Part shown: positions 41,928 through 51,787 of the stretch, one piece after another
Layout of the letters: each line of letters begins with the position of its first letter
How positions within the stretch are numbered: position 1 is the first letter of the stretch
Assembly: GCA_029263015.1 (NCBI GenBank)
Contig: JAJCYI010000166.1
Span: 1-57,014, forward strand
Source: Saprospiraceae bacterium
GTDB taxonomy: Bacteria > Bacteroidota > Bacteroidia > Chitinophagales > Saprospiraceae
Length of the DNA: 57,014 bases
Reading direction: 5' to 3'
The notes under the pieces: generated by a model
What the model was told of the DNA's origin: nothing
Seen by the model: the letters and a program-made list of their open reading frames with translations, nothing else
The model's database searches: none
Program-made: the position numbers and the translations under genes

Positions 41928-41980
41928 TGGAGCGGTATAGGCTCTTAAAGTTTAGGGGAGAAATAACCTATACAGCTCCA
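41928..41980. terminator. hairpin between convergent comF and metalloprotease genes
   Basis: TGGAGCGGTATAGG (41928-41941) pairs with CCTATACAGCTCCA (41967-41980) with one mismatch around a 25-nt loop. Its position between two convergent stops suggests a shared terminator. Confidence 0.55.
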
Positions 41981-41985
41981 CTTCT

Positions 41986-44900
41986 TTACCTCACAATTAC
42001 CAACCGTTTCACGCCCCACAACTCCCCGCTCGTTACGCGCAATTGGTAATGACCGTTGATAAGAAAACTTAAGTCCAACACTTCTTTTGCTGTGCCGTTT
42101 CCTGCCGCTTCTTTGTGGTAAACCAATTTACCTGCAAGATCATAAACGGTGAGCTGCAAATCATTTACCGCGGGTGTTTTGATGGTCAAATTAAATACGC
42201 CCGGTCCAGGGTTAGGTGAAACCTCGAACAACAGGCCTCCATCAACCTCGTTCACGCTGTTGAAATTCACCTCGATGGTCATCGTGACCGTACATCCGTT
42301 TTCGTCCATGACCACTATTTCATAAACACCGTTTGGCAAGTCGTTGAATACATTTCCAGATTGGAAGGTGACACCGTCATCAATGGAATATTGCAGGTCG
42401 CCAGTACCACCTCCGGCATTGATAGTCAGGTTGTTATCGACCAAATCGGCATCAACCACAATCGGAGGAGGAGCATCTATCAAGATTGGATGGGCATACC
42501 ATTCAAAACCTGTTGAATCAACCACGAGAAAAATATACTCACCAATGCCGAGACTGTCATAAAGCAAGTCGGAAGTGAGCGGTCCGTCGTTGAGTGAAAA
42601 CAGGAAGGGCGAATACCCACCTTCAACACCTTCAATATAAACTTGCCCATCCTCAGAGTCAGCACAAGAAGCTGGGGTGACTACAAAAAAGACAATTTCT
42701 GGTTTATTGACCACCACTTCAATTTCTTCAGAGCAGCCATTTTCATCCATTACGATTACGTTGTAAGTGCCATTCCAAACCACCTCGTATTCATTTTCAG
42801 ACTGAAAAGGTTCGCCGTCAAAACTATAAGTTAAAGTACCCGTGCCACCAGAGGCATCCACAGAAATGACTGGGCCAAACGCACTGCCATCAGCAAGGAT
42901 CGGCAATGGGTTAATAATCGTGATGACAGGCGCTATCACGATCTGTCCAACAGCATCTTTTAGGGTCGGCTGATAGTTGCCAGGAGCAAGATCCGTAAAA
43001 GTATTGCTGGCCTGAAAACTGAAACCATCAAGGCTGTATTCATAAGGCGGAATACCTCCCGATGCATTGATGACAACAATTCCATCGGCGCCGAAATAGC
43101 AGCTGACCTGTTGCTCAATAATTGCAATCACTTGCAACGGCAATACATTCACAGAAACAGTAGTCGATGTTTCACAACCATTGGCATCCTGCACTGTAAC
43201 GGTGTGGATGCCATTGGCTACATCGATAAAAATATTAGACGATTGGAAGCTGCCGTTGTCCAGTTGATAAAGATATGGAGAGGTGCCGCCGCCAGCATTC
43301 ACGGTAACTTCAGTATTATTGGAGGTAGCGGAAGCCATGATGGCTGACGGTGCAATAATGGTAAGTGGAGCAGAATTAATGGTGAAACCACCACTATCCA
43401 TGATCGTGACGGTGTAATTGCCAGCAACCAGGCCTGTGAAAATATTGCTGCTTTGGAAGGAACCACCATTGAGGTTGTATTCATAAGGTGGAACTCCGCC
43501 ACCAGCCACCACTGTAATCTGACCTTCATTGCCATCGTGGCAAAGAGGAACTTGGGAAACTTCTAAACCAACCGTCAAAACTGGCACATCCACCTCAGCA
43601 GAAAGGTCTGTTTTACAACCATTTTCATCCAAAACAGTAATTGTGTGAGTACCTGTGGCCACGGGGTAAAAAGTATTGTCACTTTGAAAGGAGCCGCCAT
43701 TGAGGCTGTACTGCAGCGTGCCCGTCCCACCATTTGCAGATACATTTATTTCATAACCATTTGCGGAAGCGCTACCTGTGATCTGTGAAGGCTGCGTCAG
43801 TATAATTGAGGTCGCCTGGGTAAATCCATCTGCATCTTTGACTGTTATAAAATAGGTACCAGCAGCCAAATTTTGGAACACATTGCTACTTTGGAAATTC
43901 ACTCCATCCAGGCTGTATTCAAATGGCATACTACCACCACTCACATTTGCAGTTATTTCGCCATCATTGCCGCCGAAACAATCAATATCCTGTGTTTGCG
44001 AAGCAGAAACAACTAAAGTATTGACCAAAACAGTAGCAGTAGTCGTTTCCATACATCCATTTTCATCCATCACGGTAATGGTGTAAGTACCGTTTGCAAG
44101 ATTTTCAAAAACATTGCTGGACTGGAAGTTTGTGCCGTCAATGCTGTACTGCAACGTTCCTGTGCCGCCATTTCCATTTGCTGAAATATCGTCATCATTG
44201 ACCGAAGCCGTCAAGGTCAGTACAGCTGGGTCATTCAAAGTTACATCGTTGGTGGTTTGTGTAAAACCATCGTCATCCAAGACGGTGATGGAATAGGTGG
44301 CAGCAGGGAGGTTGTCAAAGGTTGGATCATTTTGGGAAGGTCCGCCATTGAGGCTGTACGTATATGGCGGCGTACCGCCGCCCACATTTGCAGAGATGGT
44401 CCCATCGTCTTCGCCAGTACAAGAAACCTCCTCCACGACCACTGCATTAACAACCAAAGTGTTCACTGCGACAACCGCTGTGGTTGTTTCGGTACATCCA
44501 TTTTCATCCAAAACCGTGATTGTATAAACGCCATTGGCAAGATTTTCAAAAACATTGCTGCCTTGATAATTGGTGCCATCAATGCTGTATTGCAAAGTCC
44601 CTGTGCCACCATTGGCAGTCACGGTGATGTCATCGTCCACCACATCCGCTGCTGCGGTGATGGCAGGTGGGTTATTGATCGTAATAGCGTTGGTGGTCAC
44701 GGTCAGGCCATCTGAATCGGTCACGGTCACTTCGTAAACACCCTCGCCAAGGTTGTCGAATTCATTGGAACTTTGAGGATTTCCTCCGTTCAGGCTGTAT
44801 TCCAAAGGTGGCGTTCCGCCCACAGCTGTTATTGTGATAATGGCATTGTTGGCATCGTGGCAGTCGATGCTTTGGGTCAAAATTGCGGAAGCAGAAATAA

Positions 44901-47900
44901 CACTTTCAATAATTTCGATCTGGAACAACCGGTAGTGCAGCCAACGGTTTTCATCATCAGCTACATCAAATAGGAATTCGTCAGCCGTGGTCATACTGCC
45001 GTCGTGTTCGTAACTTACGTTTCCGCTATTAATGTCTTCTTGGGTAAATGAATCGCCCAATTCCAGTGTATCTCCCTGTAAATATAGAAGGCCATTTTCC
45101 GGAAGGGAAAGTAAAATAAACTGCGTCATTGAAGGCGTGCCCTCAGCTTCCAAGTAACTATCAGTAATCGCTTTTTCTTGGCCTTGTGTAACGGGCAGGA
45201 TGTTGTTATTGAGCAGTACTGCTTCAGGATATTCGATGGTGCCGCAGAGATCGATATACCAGTTGTTTATCGAACCCCCATCCTCAGTTGGAAACAAGTC
45301 TTCAATGGTCAAAGTCCAAGTGCCTTGGCTACTTTCTCCATTGAAAACGGAGAACGCAGTCAATGGCTGATAATCCCCTGAAATTGCTGGCGGGAAAGGG
45401 TTGCAAGCATCTTCAAAATCGGTTGCTGAATTGGGCGCATCATCAGAAAAACCGACTTCCAGATCGTCCGTATCACAACCAAAAGTGCTGGCAGGTTCCC
45501 CTGGACGATTGAACAATAAGGCATTGGTCGCAGAGGGCGACGACAATGTGGCAAGCAGGTCGCCGACCCAACTGTGGGCTATTTCCATATAGACATACAA
45601 AGTGGCAATAGGGTAATCATCGGGAATTTCGAGCGTGCTGGTCACTGTGCCATTTCCATTTACGGGGATGGTAATAGGCACGTCATCACTGATGTACTGC
45701 CCACATTCCAGCCCGCCTGTTTGAAAAGCAAAAAATGGAGAATGAGGGCCGTCGTTGCAAATATTGGATCCTTTCACCCGCCAGTAATACACTTGTCCTT
45801 CCAGCAAGGTGGGCAGGTTGTAGGCATTCGTGCCAACCGTTGCCATGTGCTCAATAGACTGAAACCCAGGATCGAATGCCAGCTCCACCAGATAGTTAGT
45901 CGCTGCCGCAATATTTTCCCAGGATAAACTTGCCCCGATGGATGCCACACCTGTTTCGCCATCGGCTGGGCTGGTCAGTACCACGGCATTGCTTACCGAA
46001 TCGAGTACGACCAAATCAACAAAAATATTATTGGTAATGGAGGGGGTCGTTGCCTCCACATTTATGGTATAGTTTCCGGGAGTCACATTTTCCAATTCCC
46101 CAATGGTCATGGTCACCGTACCGGGAGGGGTTAACGAATTGGGTTGAAATTCCAAAGTAGCACCTGGAGGTGTGCCAGTAGCAGAAAATTGGATTTCTTC
46201 ATTGAACCCTAAAAAGGATTGAAGATCAAATATATAGTCAACTTCCCCAGTCGGGCAGGCTGTCTGGATGGCGGGTTCGACAGCGATGGTGAACGTTGGC
46301 ACCGAAGGCATTTCGATGGTGAAATTTTCATCAGAGAGGTCGTAAAAAACATTGTTGCCACCTTTTACCATAATACGTGCTGTGGAGGTTTCCACATTGG
46401 GTACCTGCACGGATTGACTACCGTCGTTAGGAGTGCCAGCCAATAGGATATGGGGATAAGTCTGCCCACCATCGACCGACAGCAAAATATCAACGGTGCT
46501 GGCATTGACAGGCGATCCATCGGTATTCGCCACGTCCCAGGTTACCATTTCCATAAAATTAGAACTCCAGACCACTGCGCTTGTATTTGGTTCTGTCACT
46601 TCAAAAGGGCCAGCGCTTGCTGAAAAGCTTAAGATCACATCTGCTTCTGCAGTACATCCTCCCCCAGCGTTATTGTCCCTTACGGTGACTCGGAAATTCA
46701 TGTTCCGCCCCACAGACGGGAGCACTTCCCAGGTTTCTGTCGAATTGTTCAAAACAGTATTTAGGTTCGGGAAATACCGGCTCGGCGATATTTTGGGCGA
46801 TAATGTCCGGAATGCCGGCCCCCCTGTATTGGTCGACTGCGGTGGCATAGCGGCTACTTGGTTGTCCATTTGTTCCCAGCAATAAGAAAGGGCATTACCA
46901 TTTGGATCTGAGCCATCGGCGGTCAATACAAATGGAGTAGAAATGGGTACGTTATAAAACCCACCAGGCACGGTCACCGATGGAGCGTCGTTGCCATTGT
47001 TTGTTTCTGTGGCGCAGTTCGTACCGGAAATATGGCTGCCCATTTCATCCAGGCTGATTGCATGGAAATAATCGTCGCTATTGTTCTGCACATTGGGTGC
47101 GCAAATACCCGCATATCCCATAATGGTGCTGGCACTGCCAGGTTCCATAGCAGTTGGCCCATTGCGGTTACAGGAATTGTTTTGCGTGTGGTTGCCTCCG
47201 AACTGATGACCCATTTCATGCGCCACAAAATCCACGTAAAACTGATCGCCGACAGGGCTGCTCAGTCCCGTAACGCCTCTGGCTTTTGTGCTGTTGGTGC
47301 AAACAGAATTCAAAAAGGCCACTCCTCCTCCTCCAGTCGAAAACACATGGCCGATGTCGTAATTGGCATTGCCGATAATGTTGTCACATGTTGTTTGGTT
47401 CTGGCCAAGCATAGTGCCCCCACTATTATTCGTGTAAGGATCGGTGGCAGCATTTAAAAAAATCAAGTCGTCGTTGTTGGGCACCATGACCATCGTGACG
47501 TCCACCTCCCGTTCATAAATACCGTTCACCCGAGCCATGGCAACGTTGAATTCTGCTACTACATCAGGTACCGTCCCACCATGGAACTGGGCATATTCAC
47601 CAGTACAGGCAAGCGCCAATTCATAAGTCCGGAACTGGCAATCGCCCGCCATTTTTGACATCGCGGTTTTTTTAGCAGGTATATGCTTTTTGGTCTCTTT
47701 CATTTCATCTACCCAACAGGTAAACGGGTCTTCTTTCGAGTAGTCTTTTTTGAAATAACAAACATAATGCTCTATATCGCCAACTGCATAAACATCAATA
47801 TAGACAGTGCTGTACTGGGCCGATAGCACCATGGCGTGGAACCCTTTTGGTGAAATGCCGAAACGCAGATAAGCGGTCGGGTCTTCCTCACTCCAACCCG

Positions 47901-48243
47901 CATAGGTTTTTATTTCTGGGAATTTGGCGGCCAGGTCGGGGTGCATGACAGGGGCTTCCACAATCTGGAATTCCTGGAAAACACCATCTGGCATCGGTAT
48001 GACGAGGGTCGATATTTTAGATTTTGCCTCGTCGCTGAAACGCATGGGTGCATCTTTCAGGATATCATCCAAAATAGCGAGGTCAAGGGAAAAGGTTTGG
48101 TATTCATTGGGGACAATCCTCCTTTCTGCATTTTTTTTTGCGAAAGTAATTTCCGTGGTTTCTTGCCAAGGATTGTTTTTTGATTGTGAAAAAAGGGAAA
48201 AGGAGAGTAGTATTCCAAGGGTCGAGAAGTACAGTTTTTTCAT
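41986..48243 (-). CDS. giant secreted reprolysin-type metalloprotease with P domain, SprB repeats and T9SS signal
   Basis: 2085 residues from ATG 48243 (MKKLYFSTLGILLSFSLFSQ signal peptide); the longer frame to 48426 is rejected. A propeptide of about 200 residues precedes the metzincin domain with zinc motif HEMGHQFGGNH near residue 341 and Met-turn STIMGYAGIC. Ig/fibronectin-like modules cover about 460-840 and a proprotein-convertase P domain about 850-1005 (AHSWVGDLLATLSSPS). A cadherin/CSPG-like segment runs to about 1115. Twelve SprB-like units cover about 1115-1990. A T9SS type A domain ends the protein (VSPNPGPGVFNLTIKTP, YDLAGKLVYHKEA). It is probably a cell-surface or released protease, with the repeats as a stalk or adhesin. 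Confidence 0.9.
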   Translation of the reverse strand: MKKLYFSTLGILLSFSLFSQSKNNPWQETTEITFAKKNAERRIVPNEYQTFSLDLAILDDILKDAPMRFSDEAKSKISTLVIPMPDGVFQEFQIVEAPVMHPDLAAKFPEIKTYAGWSEEDPTAYLRFGISPKGFHAMVLSAQYSTVYIDVYAVGDIEHYVCYFKKDYSKEDPFTCWVDEMKETKKHIPAKKTAMSKMAGDCQFRTYELALACTGEYAQFHGGTVPDVVAEFNVAMARVNGIYEREVDVTMVMVPNNDDLIFLNAATDPYTNNSGGTMLGQNQTTCDNIIGNANYDIGHVFSTGGGGVAFLNSVCTNSTKARGVTGLSSPVGDQFYVDFVAHEMGHQFGGNHTQNNSCNRNGPTAMEPGSASTIMGYAGICAPNVQNNSDDYFHAISLDEMGSHISGTNCATETNNGNDAPSVTVPGGFYNVPISTPFVLTADGSDPNGNALSYCWEQMDNQVAAMPPQSTNTGGPAFRTLSPKISPSRYFPNLNTVLNNSTETWEVLPSVGRNMNFRVTVRDNNAGGGCTAEADVILSFSASAGPFEVTEPNTSAVVWSSNFMEMVTWDVANTDGSPVNASTVDILLSVDGGQTYPHILLAGTPNDGSQSVQVPNVETSTARIMVKGGNNVFYDLSDENFTIEMPSVPTFTIAVEPAIQTACPTGEVDYIFDLQSFLGFNEEIQFSATGTPPGATLEFQPNSLTPPGTVTMTIGELENVTPGNYTINVEATTPSITNNIFVDLVVLDSVSNAVVLTSPADGETGVASIGASLSWENIAAATNYLVELAFDPGFQSIEHMATVGTNAYNLPTLLEGQVYYWRVKGSNICNDGPHSPFFAFQTGGLECGQYISDDVPITIPVNGNGTVTSTLEIPDDYPIATLYVYMEIAHSWVGDLLATLSSPSATNALLFNRPGEPASTFGCDTDDLEVGFSDDAPNSATDFEDACNPFPPAISGDYQPLTAFSVFNGESSQGTWTLTIEDLFPTEDGGSINNWYIDLCGTIEYPEAVLLNNNILPVTQGQEKAITDSYLEAEGTPSMTQFILLSLPENGLLYLQGDTLELGDSFTQEDINSGNVSYEHDGSMTTADEFLFDVADDENRWLHYRLFQIEIIESVISASAILTQSIDCHDANNAIITITAVGGTPPLEYSLNGGNPQSSNEFDNLGEGVYEVTVTDSDGLTVTTNAITINNPPAITAAADVVDDDITVTANGGTGTLQYSIDGTNYQGSNVFENLANGVYTITVLDENGCTETTTAVVAVNTLVVNAVVVEEVSCTGEDDGTISANVGGGTPPYTYSLNGGPSQNDPTFDNLPAATYSITVLDDDGFTQTTNDVTLNDPAVLTLTASVNDDDISANGNGGTGTLQYSIDGTNFQSSNVFENLANGTYTITVMDENGCMETTTATVLVNTLVVSASQTQDIDCFGGNDGEITANVSGGSMPFEYSLDGVNFQSSNVFQNLAAGTYFITVKDADGFTQATSIILTQPSQITGSASANGYEINVSANGGTGTLQYSLNGGSFQSDNTFYPVATGTHTITVLDENGCKTDLSAEVDVPVLTVGLEVSQVPLCHDGNEGQITVVAGGGVPPYEYNLNGGSFQSSNIFTGLVAGNYTVTIMDSGGFTINSAPLTIIAPSAIMASATSNNTEVTVNAGGGTSPYLYQLDNGSFQSSNIFIDVANGIHTVTVQDANGCETSTTVSVNVLPLQVIAIIEQQVSCYFGADGIVVINASGGIPPYEYSLDGFSFQASNTFTDLAPGNYQPTLKDAVGQIVIAPVITIINPLPILADGSAFGPVISVDASGGTGTLTYSFDGEPFQSENEYEVVWNGTYNVIVMDENGCSEEIEVVVNKPEIVFFVVTPASCADSEDGQVYIEGVEGGYSPFLFSLNDGPLTSDLLYDSLGIGEYIFLVVDSTGFEWYAHPILIDAPPPIVVDADLVDNNLTINAGGGTGDLQYSIDDGVTFQSGNVFNDLPNGVYEIVVMDENGCTVTMTIEVNFNSVNEVDGGLLFEVSPNPGPGVFNLTIKTPAVNDLQLTVYDLAGKLVYHKEAAGNGTAKEVLDLSFLINGHYQLRVTSGELWGVKRLVIVR
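42270..44900 (-). repeat. six dimeric SprB-type superrepeats (twelve units) in the metalloprotease
   Basis: Units of about 72 residues alternate between two types. Type A has a Cys and an acidic turn, then GGTPPYEYSLNGGxFQSSNxF, aGxYxVTVxDxDGFT. Type B has GGTGTLQYSIDGTNFQSSNV, then ENLANGTYTITVMDENGC. Six A-B pairs of about 145 residues give a higher-order period of roughly 435 bp. DNA identity between some type B units is high, so they may recombine. Confidence 0.85.
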
Positions 48244-48673
48244 ACGAAGGTTAGTTGTGTGGTTTTTGATTCCAAATAAAGGGCGGTTCATTTTCTTAGT
48301 ACTGTAAATATATGCTGCGTAGTTGGATGTGTAAACAGGATAACAATAGTATGTAGGATAGGCTGCAATTTGAATGCCGATGTTAGAATGGAAAAACAGC
48401 ACGGGCAAATTCAATGATCCAAACAAGTAGGCAATAAATTTGGAAGCGGCATTTCAGGAGGTGGCCTATTTGTGATTTGTGATTTGTGGGAAGTAAAAAA
48501 AGCGGGGAGTTCGTCAATAACTAAAAAAGACAAGCTGGCAGTAAAAAATTGATGTAGTGGAGAAGGTTGGAGTTGTCAACTTTTTAAAAAGTTGACAACT
48601 CTATGCTCGCAACCTCCTGATAATCAGGGTGAAATTTCAAGCCTTGATTCACATTAGTACATTCAAATCAGGG
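48244..48673. other. 430-bp intergenic region upstream of the metalloprotease
   Basis: It holds the metalloprotease promoter region on its left side, where an ACGCAGC string occurs on the minus strand near 48320 but without the correctly spaced second half of the ECF motif, and a perfect hairpin at 48570-48601. No coding frame or RNA gene is supportable. Confidence 0.5.
48570..48601 (-). terminator. 32-nt perfect palindrome, terminator of the seven-repeat gene
   Basis: GAGTTGTCAACTTTTT and its exact complement meet without a separate loop, forming a 16-bp palindrome with A/T at the centre. It lies 73 bp after the stop of the leftward seven-repeat gene. The T tract is central rather than trailing, so a regulatory or repeat role is also possible. 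Confidence 0.5.
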
Positions 48674-51292
48674 TCACTTCCGCAGCAATAGCATCGAAGC
48701 GATCCCCCCTTCACTGCTTTGTATTTTCATAAAGTAAACACCTTTTTCCAAACCAATGAAGTCGTCAAAGGTTAAGGTATTTTCTCCAGCAGGAACAATT
48801 CCTTGCCACAAGGTGCCCACTTCCTGCCCAATGCTATTGAACAGGCTGATGGTCAGATTGGTGCTGGCGTCCATATGGAGGGAAAGGTTGACAGAATTTG
48901 AAAAAGGATTCGGGAATGCCCGCAATTCCTGGAGGCTGGTAATATTTTCTACTCCCGTGGTAAACATGATGTCTGTGAAGTCGGTATTGTGGCCGAACGG
49001 CACAATTTCATCTCCCTCGTCATCATCTAGGTTGGCCCGCCAAGCATGGTCAGCAGGTGGAGCGTCGTAAGTGCCGCTTCCGTTGAAATCGGCGTAAAAA
49101 TCAACGTTATAATTTTCGCCAACTTGCAAGCCAGGTACCCGCACAAAGAAAAATGTTACCATAATGGACGGCATGCTGAAACTGCCGACTTCTGCATTGG
49201 TGCCCGTATCTACTACTCGCAGCTCGAAAAGCTGTCCGAGATGGGGATTCATATCCGTTGCAGCCAAGGTCATCAGGTATTTCCAATCAATATCAACAAA
49301 GTTGGTATTGTGATTGAAACCAATGGTCTGGTTGCCACCTGCTGCGGTGAAAGTTTCGCGCCAAGCGTGATCCATTGGTGGCGCATCGTACAGGCCATTG
49401 CCATTGAAGTCGGCATAAAAATCTACATCGTATTCTTTGCCAGACTGGATGCCGGGGATGTCGATTTTGAAATCTGGCACCCCGATCATTCCTTTGAAAC
49501 GTTCCACTTCCTTGCCACTTGCAGTTTCGATGACCCGCAGTTCAAGCATTTGACCAACGTGTGGATTCATGCCTGTGAAATCAATAGTCAATGTGCTGGA
49601 TTCGCCAATGTCAGTAAAGTTGGTATTGTGGCTGAATGCCAGGCTTTCATCACCGGGTGCCTCAGCTACCATTTCCCGCCAAGCGTGATCCATTGGTGGC
49701 GCATCGTAAGTTCCGTTTCCGTTTAGGTCAGCGTAAAAATCAATAAAATAAGTACGCCCAAGGTCGAGGTAAGGCAAGCAGACTGTAAAGTCAGGCACCA
49801 AGATGGCGGGCATGGTAAAACGTCCGACTTCCCGTCCAGTTTGGTTGACATCCCGTACCCTGATTTCGAGCTGTTGCCCCAGATGTGGATTCATGTCTGT
49901 GAAATCCAATGTAAGCAAGTGCTTCCATTGAATGTCTGTAAAATTGGTGTTATGCGAAAACCCCAGGGTCTCATTACCTGCCACATCGTTTACCATTTCG
50001 CGCCAAGCATGATCGGTAGGTGGAGCGTCATAAACTCCATTCCCATTGAGGTCGGCATAAAAATCAACCATATAGCTTTTCCCGATTTCGAGAAATGGCA
50101 GTTCGACCGTAAAATCAGGTAGCATGATGGCTGGCATACTGAACCTGCCAATTTCTTTGGCCGCACGGTTTTTCTCTCGTACCCTGATTTCCAGTTTTTG
50201 GCCCAGATGGGGATTCATACCTGTGAAATCAAAAGTGAGTAGTTGTCTCCATTTTATATCTGTGAAATTGGTGTTATGAGAAAAAATCAAGGTTTCATCG
50301 CTGTCCACATCAGCCACCATTTCACGCCAGGCGTGATCCATTGGTGGGGCATCATAAATCCCATTCCCGCTGAGGTCGGCATAAAAGTCAACGACATAGC
50401 TGTGGCCTGTTTCGAGGAACGGCAAATCCAATGAAAAGTCAGCTACAATAATTTCATTAAGGCTCACCCTTCCGACTTCCTTCCCGGTGCGGTTCATGTC
50501 GCGCACCGCAACTTCGAGTTGTTGTCCGAGGTGTGGGTTCATTCCCGTGAAATCAAAAGTGAGGAGTTGTTTCCATTTTATATCTGTGAAATTGGTATTA
50601 TGAGAAAAAGTCAATGTTTCATCGCTGTCCACATCAGCCACCATTTCACGCCAGGCGTGATCCATAGGCGGTGCATCATAAATCCCGTTTCCGTTGAGGT
50701 CGGCATAAAAATCAACGACATAGCTGTGACCGATCTCAAGGAATGGCAAGTCGAGTGAAAAGTTTGCTGAGGCAATCGCATCAAGGCTCACCCTCCCGAC
50801 TTCTTTTCCGGTGCGGTTCATGTCACGCACGGCTACTTCAAGTTTCTGCCCGACATGCGGGGTCATCCCAGCGAAGTCAAAAGTCAGGTTCTGCTTCCAT
50901 TCAATATCAGTAAAATTGGTATTGTGGTTGAAATTGACCATGTTCATGCCCATTGTAAGATTGTCGGCATCCATCCTCCATGCGTGATCGGCAGGCGGGG
51001 CGTCATAGACTCCGTTTCCATTGAAGTCAGCATAAAAATCAATGTAGTAACTACCTCCCATTTCTCCAGTCAGGTTTACACTGAAATCAGCCATTGCTAT
51101 AGGATTCATGGCTGCCCGGGCCACCTCTTTCATGGTGCTTTTGTCAATGAGGCGCAGTTCGAGTTTCTGCCCGATATGCGGGTTCATGCCTGTAAAATTA
51201 AGGGCAACGGTCTGTGCTTGCCCCCATGTTGCTGCCATCAAAAAGGTCAGCATTGCAATCAAGGATTGTTTTGGTAAATGTGTTTTTTTCAT
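48674..51292 (-). CDS. seven-repeat secreted protein with calcium-loop-like motifs and T9SS signal
   Basis: An 872-residue protein. A signal peptide at 1-26 ends TWGQAQ. Seven repeats of about 107 residues follow (28-776), and the last ~90 residues are a T9SS type A domain (LRAFPNPFSNSVNLSLHMDA, LFNSIGQEVGTLW, LEKGVYFMKI, SMLLLRK). Each repeat has a FTGMNPHLGQxLExRVxD strand block and the nearly invariant DFYADLNGNGxYDAPPxDHA followed by WR, where D-x-N-G-N-G-x-Y-D resembles dockerin/EF-hand calcium loops. I do not recognise the repeat as a named domain. One copy of the ECF-type promoter lies 439 nt upstream, with a MITE-like element in between. Confidence 0.85.
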   Translation of the reverse strand: MKKTHLPKQSLIAMLTFLMAATWGQAQTVALNFTGMNPHIGQKLELRLIDKSTMKEVARAAMNPIAMADFSVNLTGEMGGSYYIDFYADFNGNGVYDAPPADHAWRMDADNLTMGMNMVNFNHNTNFTDIEWKQNLTFDFAGMTPHVGQKLEVAVRDMNRTGKEVGRVSLDAIASANFSLDLPFLEIGHSYVVDFYADLNGNGIYDAPPMDHAWREMVADVDSDETLTFSHNTNFTDIKWKQLLTFDFTGMNPHLGQQLEVAVRDMNRTGKEVGRVSLNEIIVADFSLDLPFLETGHSYVVDFYADLSGNGIYDAPPMDHAWREMVADVDSDETLIFSHNTNFTDIKWRQLLTFDFTGMNPHLGQKLEIRVREKNRAAKEIGRFSMPAIMLPDFTVELPFLEIGKSYMVDFYADLNGNGVYDAPPTDHAWREMVNDVAGNETLGFSHNTNFTDIQWKHLLTLDFTDMNPHLGQQLEIRVRDVNQTGREVGRFTMPAILVPDFTVCLPYLDLGRTYFIDFYADLNGNGTYDAPPMDHAWREMVAEAPGDESLAFSHNTNFTDIGESSTLTIDFTGMNPHVGQMLELRVIETASGKEVERFKGMIGVPDFKIDIPGIQSGKEYDVDFYADFNGNGLYDAPPMDHAWRETFTAAGGNQTIGFNHNTNFVDIDWKYLMTLAATDMNPHLGQLFELRVVDTGTNAEVGSFSMPSIMVTFFFVRVPGLQVGENYNVDFYADFNGSGTYDAPPADHAWRANLDDDEGDEIVPFGHNTDFTDIMFTTGVENITSLQELRAFPNPFSNSVNLSLHMDASTNLTISLFNSIGQEVGTLWQGIVPAGENTLTFDDFIGLEKGVYFMKIQSSEGGIASMLLLRK
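48960..51211 (-). repeat. seven tandem ~321-bp coding repeats
   Basis: The units tile the gene with a ~321-bp period. Units 2 and 3 are nearly identical in protein and very close in DNA, while units 1, 6 and 7 are more diverged, so the array grew from the inside. The best conserved core is the codons for YADxNGNGxYDAPPxDHAWR. Confidence 0.85.
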
Positions 51293-51485
51293 AAAAAAGG
51301 AAAATTTGATGTGATGGTGCTTTGATGAAAAGGTGAGGTCAACATTAGACCTTATTTGATAGGGCGGTCTTCACAAGATTGATAATAGCCTACCGAATAA
51401 CCATGTAAATCATTGAAAGTCATTGTGTTACAAATTGTAGTCGGATTAAGGACTTTTATCAACTTTTGGGACAGCCTCGAATACT

Positions 51486-51669
51486 TAAGTACCTAAATTC
51501 AAATAATCGACATTTTGGTGACGAACTCTTTTTCCGCCATACTTTGTTAAAAAAAATGACCGTAACTATGGCTATGCTAATTTTTTTTGTCTCGTCTGAC
51601 GAAAAAACCTGCCTGCCGGTAGGCAGGTAACCTCGTCAAAAGTGTCGATTATTTAAATTCAGGTACTTA
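51486..51669. mobile_element. miniature palindromic element (MITE-like), copy 2
   Basis: A 184-bp relative of the element at 24238-24400. Its inverted ends are TAAGTACCTAAATTCAAATA and, read on the other strand, TAAGTACCTGAATTTAAATA; the AATCGACA block follows in both. The centre, GTTAAAAAAAATGACC then ACTATGGCTATGCTAA and a T8 run, matches copy 1. A 20-bp CCTGCCTGCC-type palindrome is nested at 51608-51627. It lies in the long leader of the seven-repeat gene. Confidence 0.7.
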
Positions 51670-51731
51670 TCTTCATCCCACAGCTAACCAAAGAACCAAT
51701 TATTTAGATTAGGATAAAGACAGTTGTGTTA

Positions 51732-51764
51732 CCCTGTACCACATTGGAGTGGAAAAGGCTGCGT
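51732..51764 (-). promoter_or_regulatory. ECF-type bipartite promoter, copy 3
   Basis: On the minus strand ACGCAGCCTTTTCC is followed after 11 nt by GTACAGGG. Both halves and the spacing match the copies at 52227-52259 and 54308-54340. The next gene downstream is the seven-repeat T9SS protein, 439 nt away, across a MITE-like element. Confidence 0.65.
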
Positions 51765-51787
51765 AGTTATAGGATTAGCGGACACTG

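Noticed and set aside
42270-44900. Regular repeats that might suggest a CRISPR array
   Set aside because: The period is about 217 and 435 bp and the repeats are in frame within a protein of SprB-like units.
48310-48345. A fourth ECF-type promoter upstream of the metalloprotease
   Set aside because: ACGCAGC is present on the minus strand, but the CCTTTTCC part is missing and the GTA block is 18, not 25, nt from the first base.
48960-51211. Seven 321-bp direct repeats as a mobile or satellite array
   Set aside because: They keep one open frame with conserved protein motifs, so they are coding repeats.
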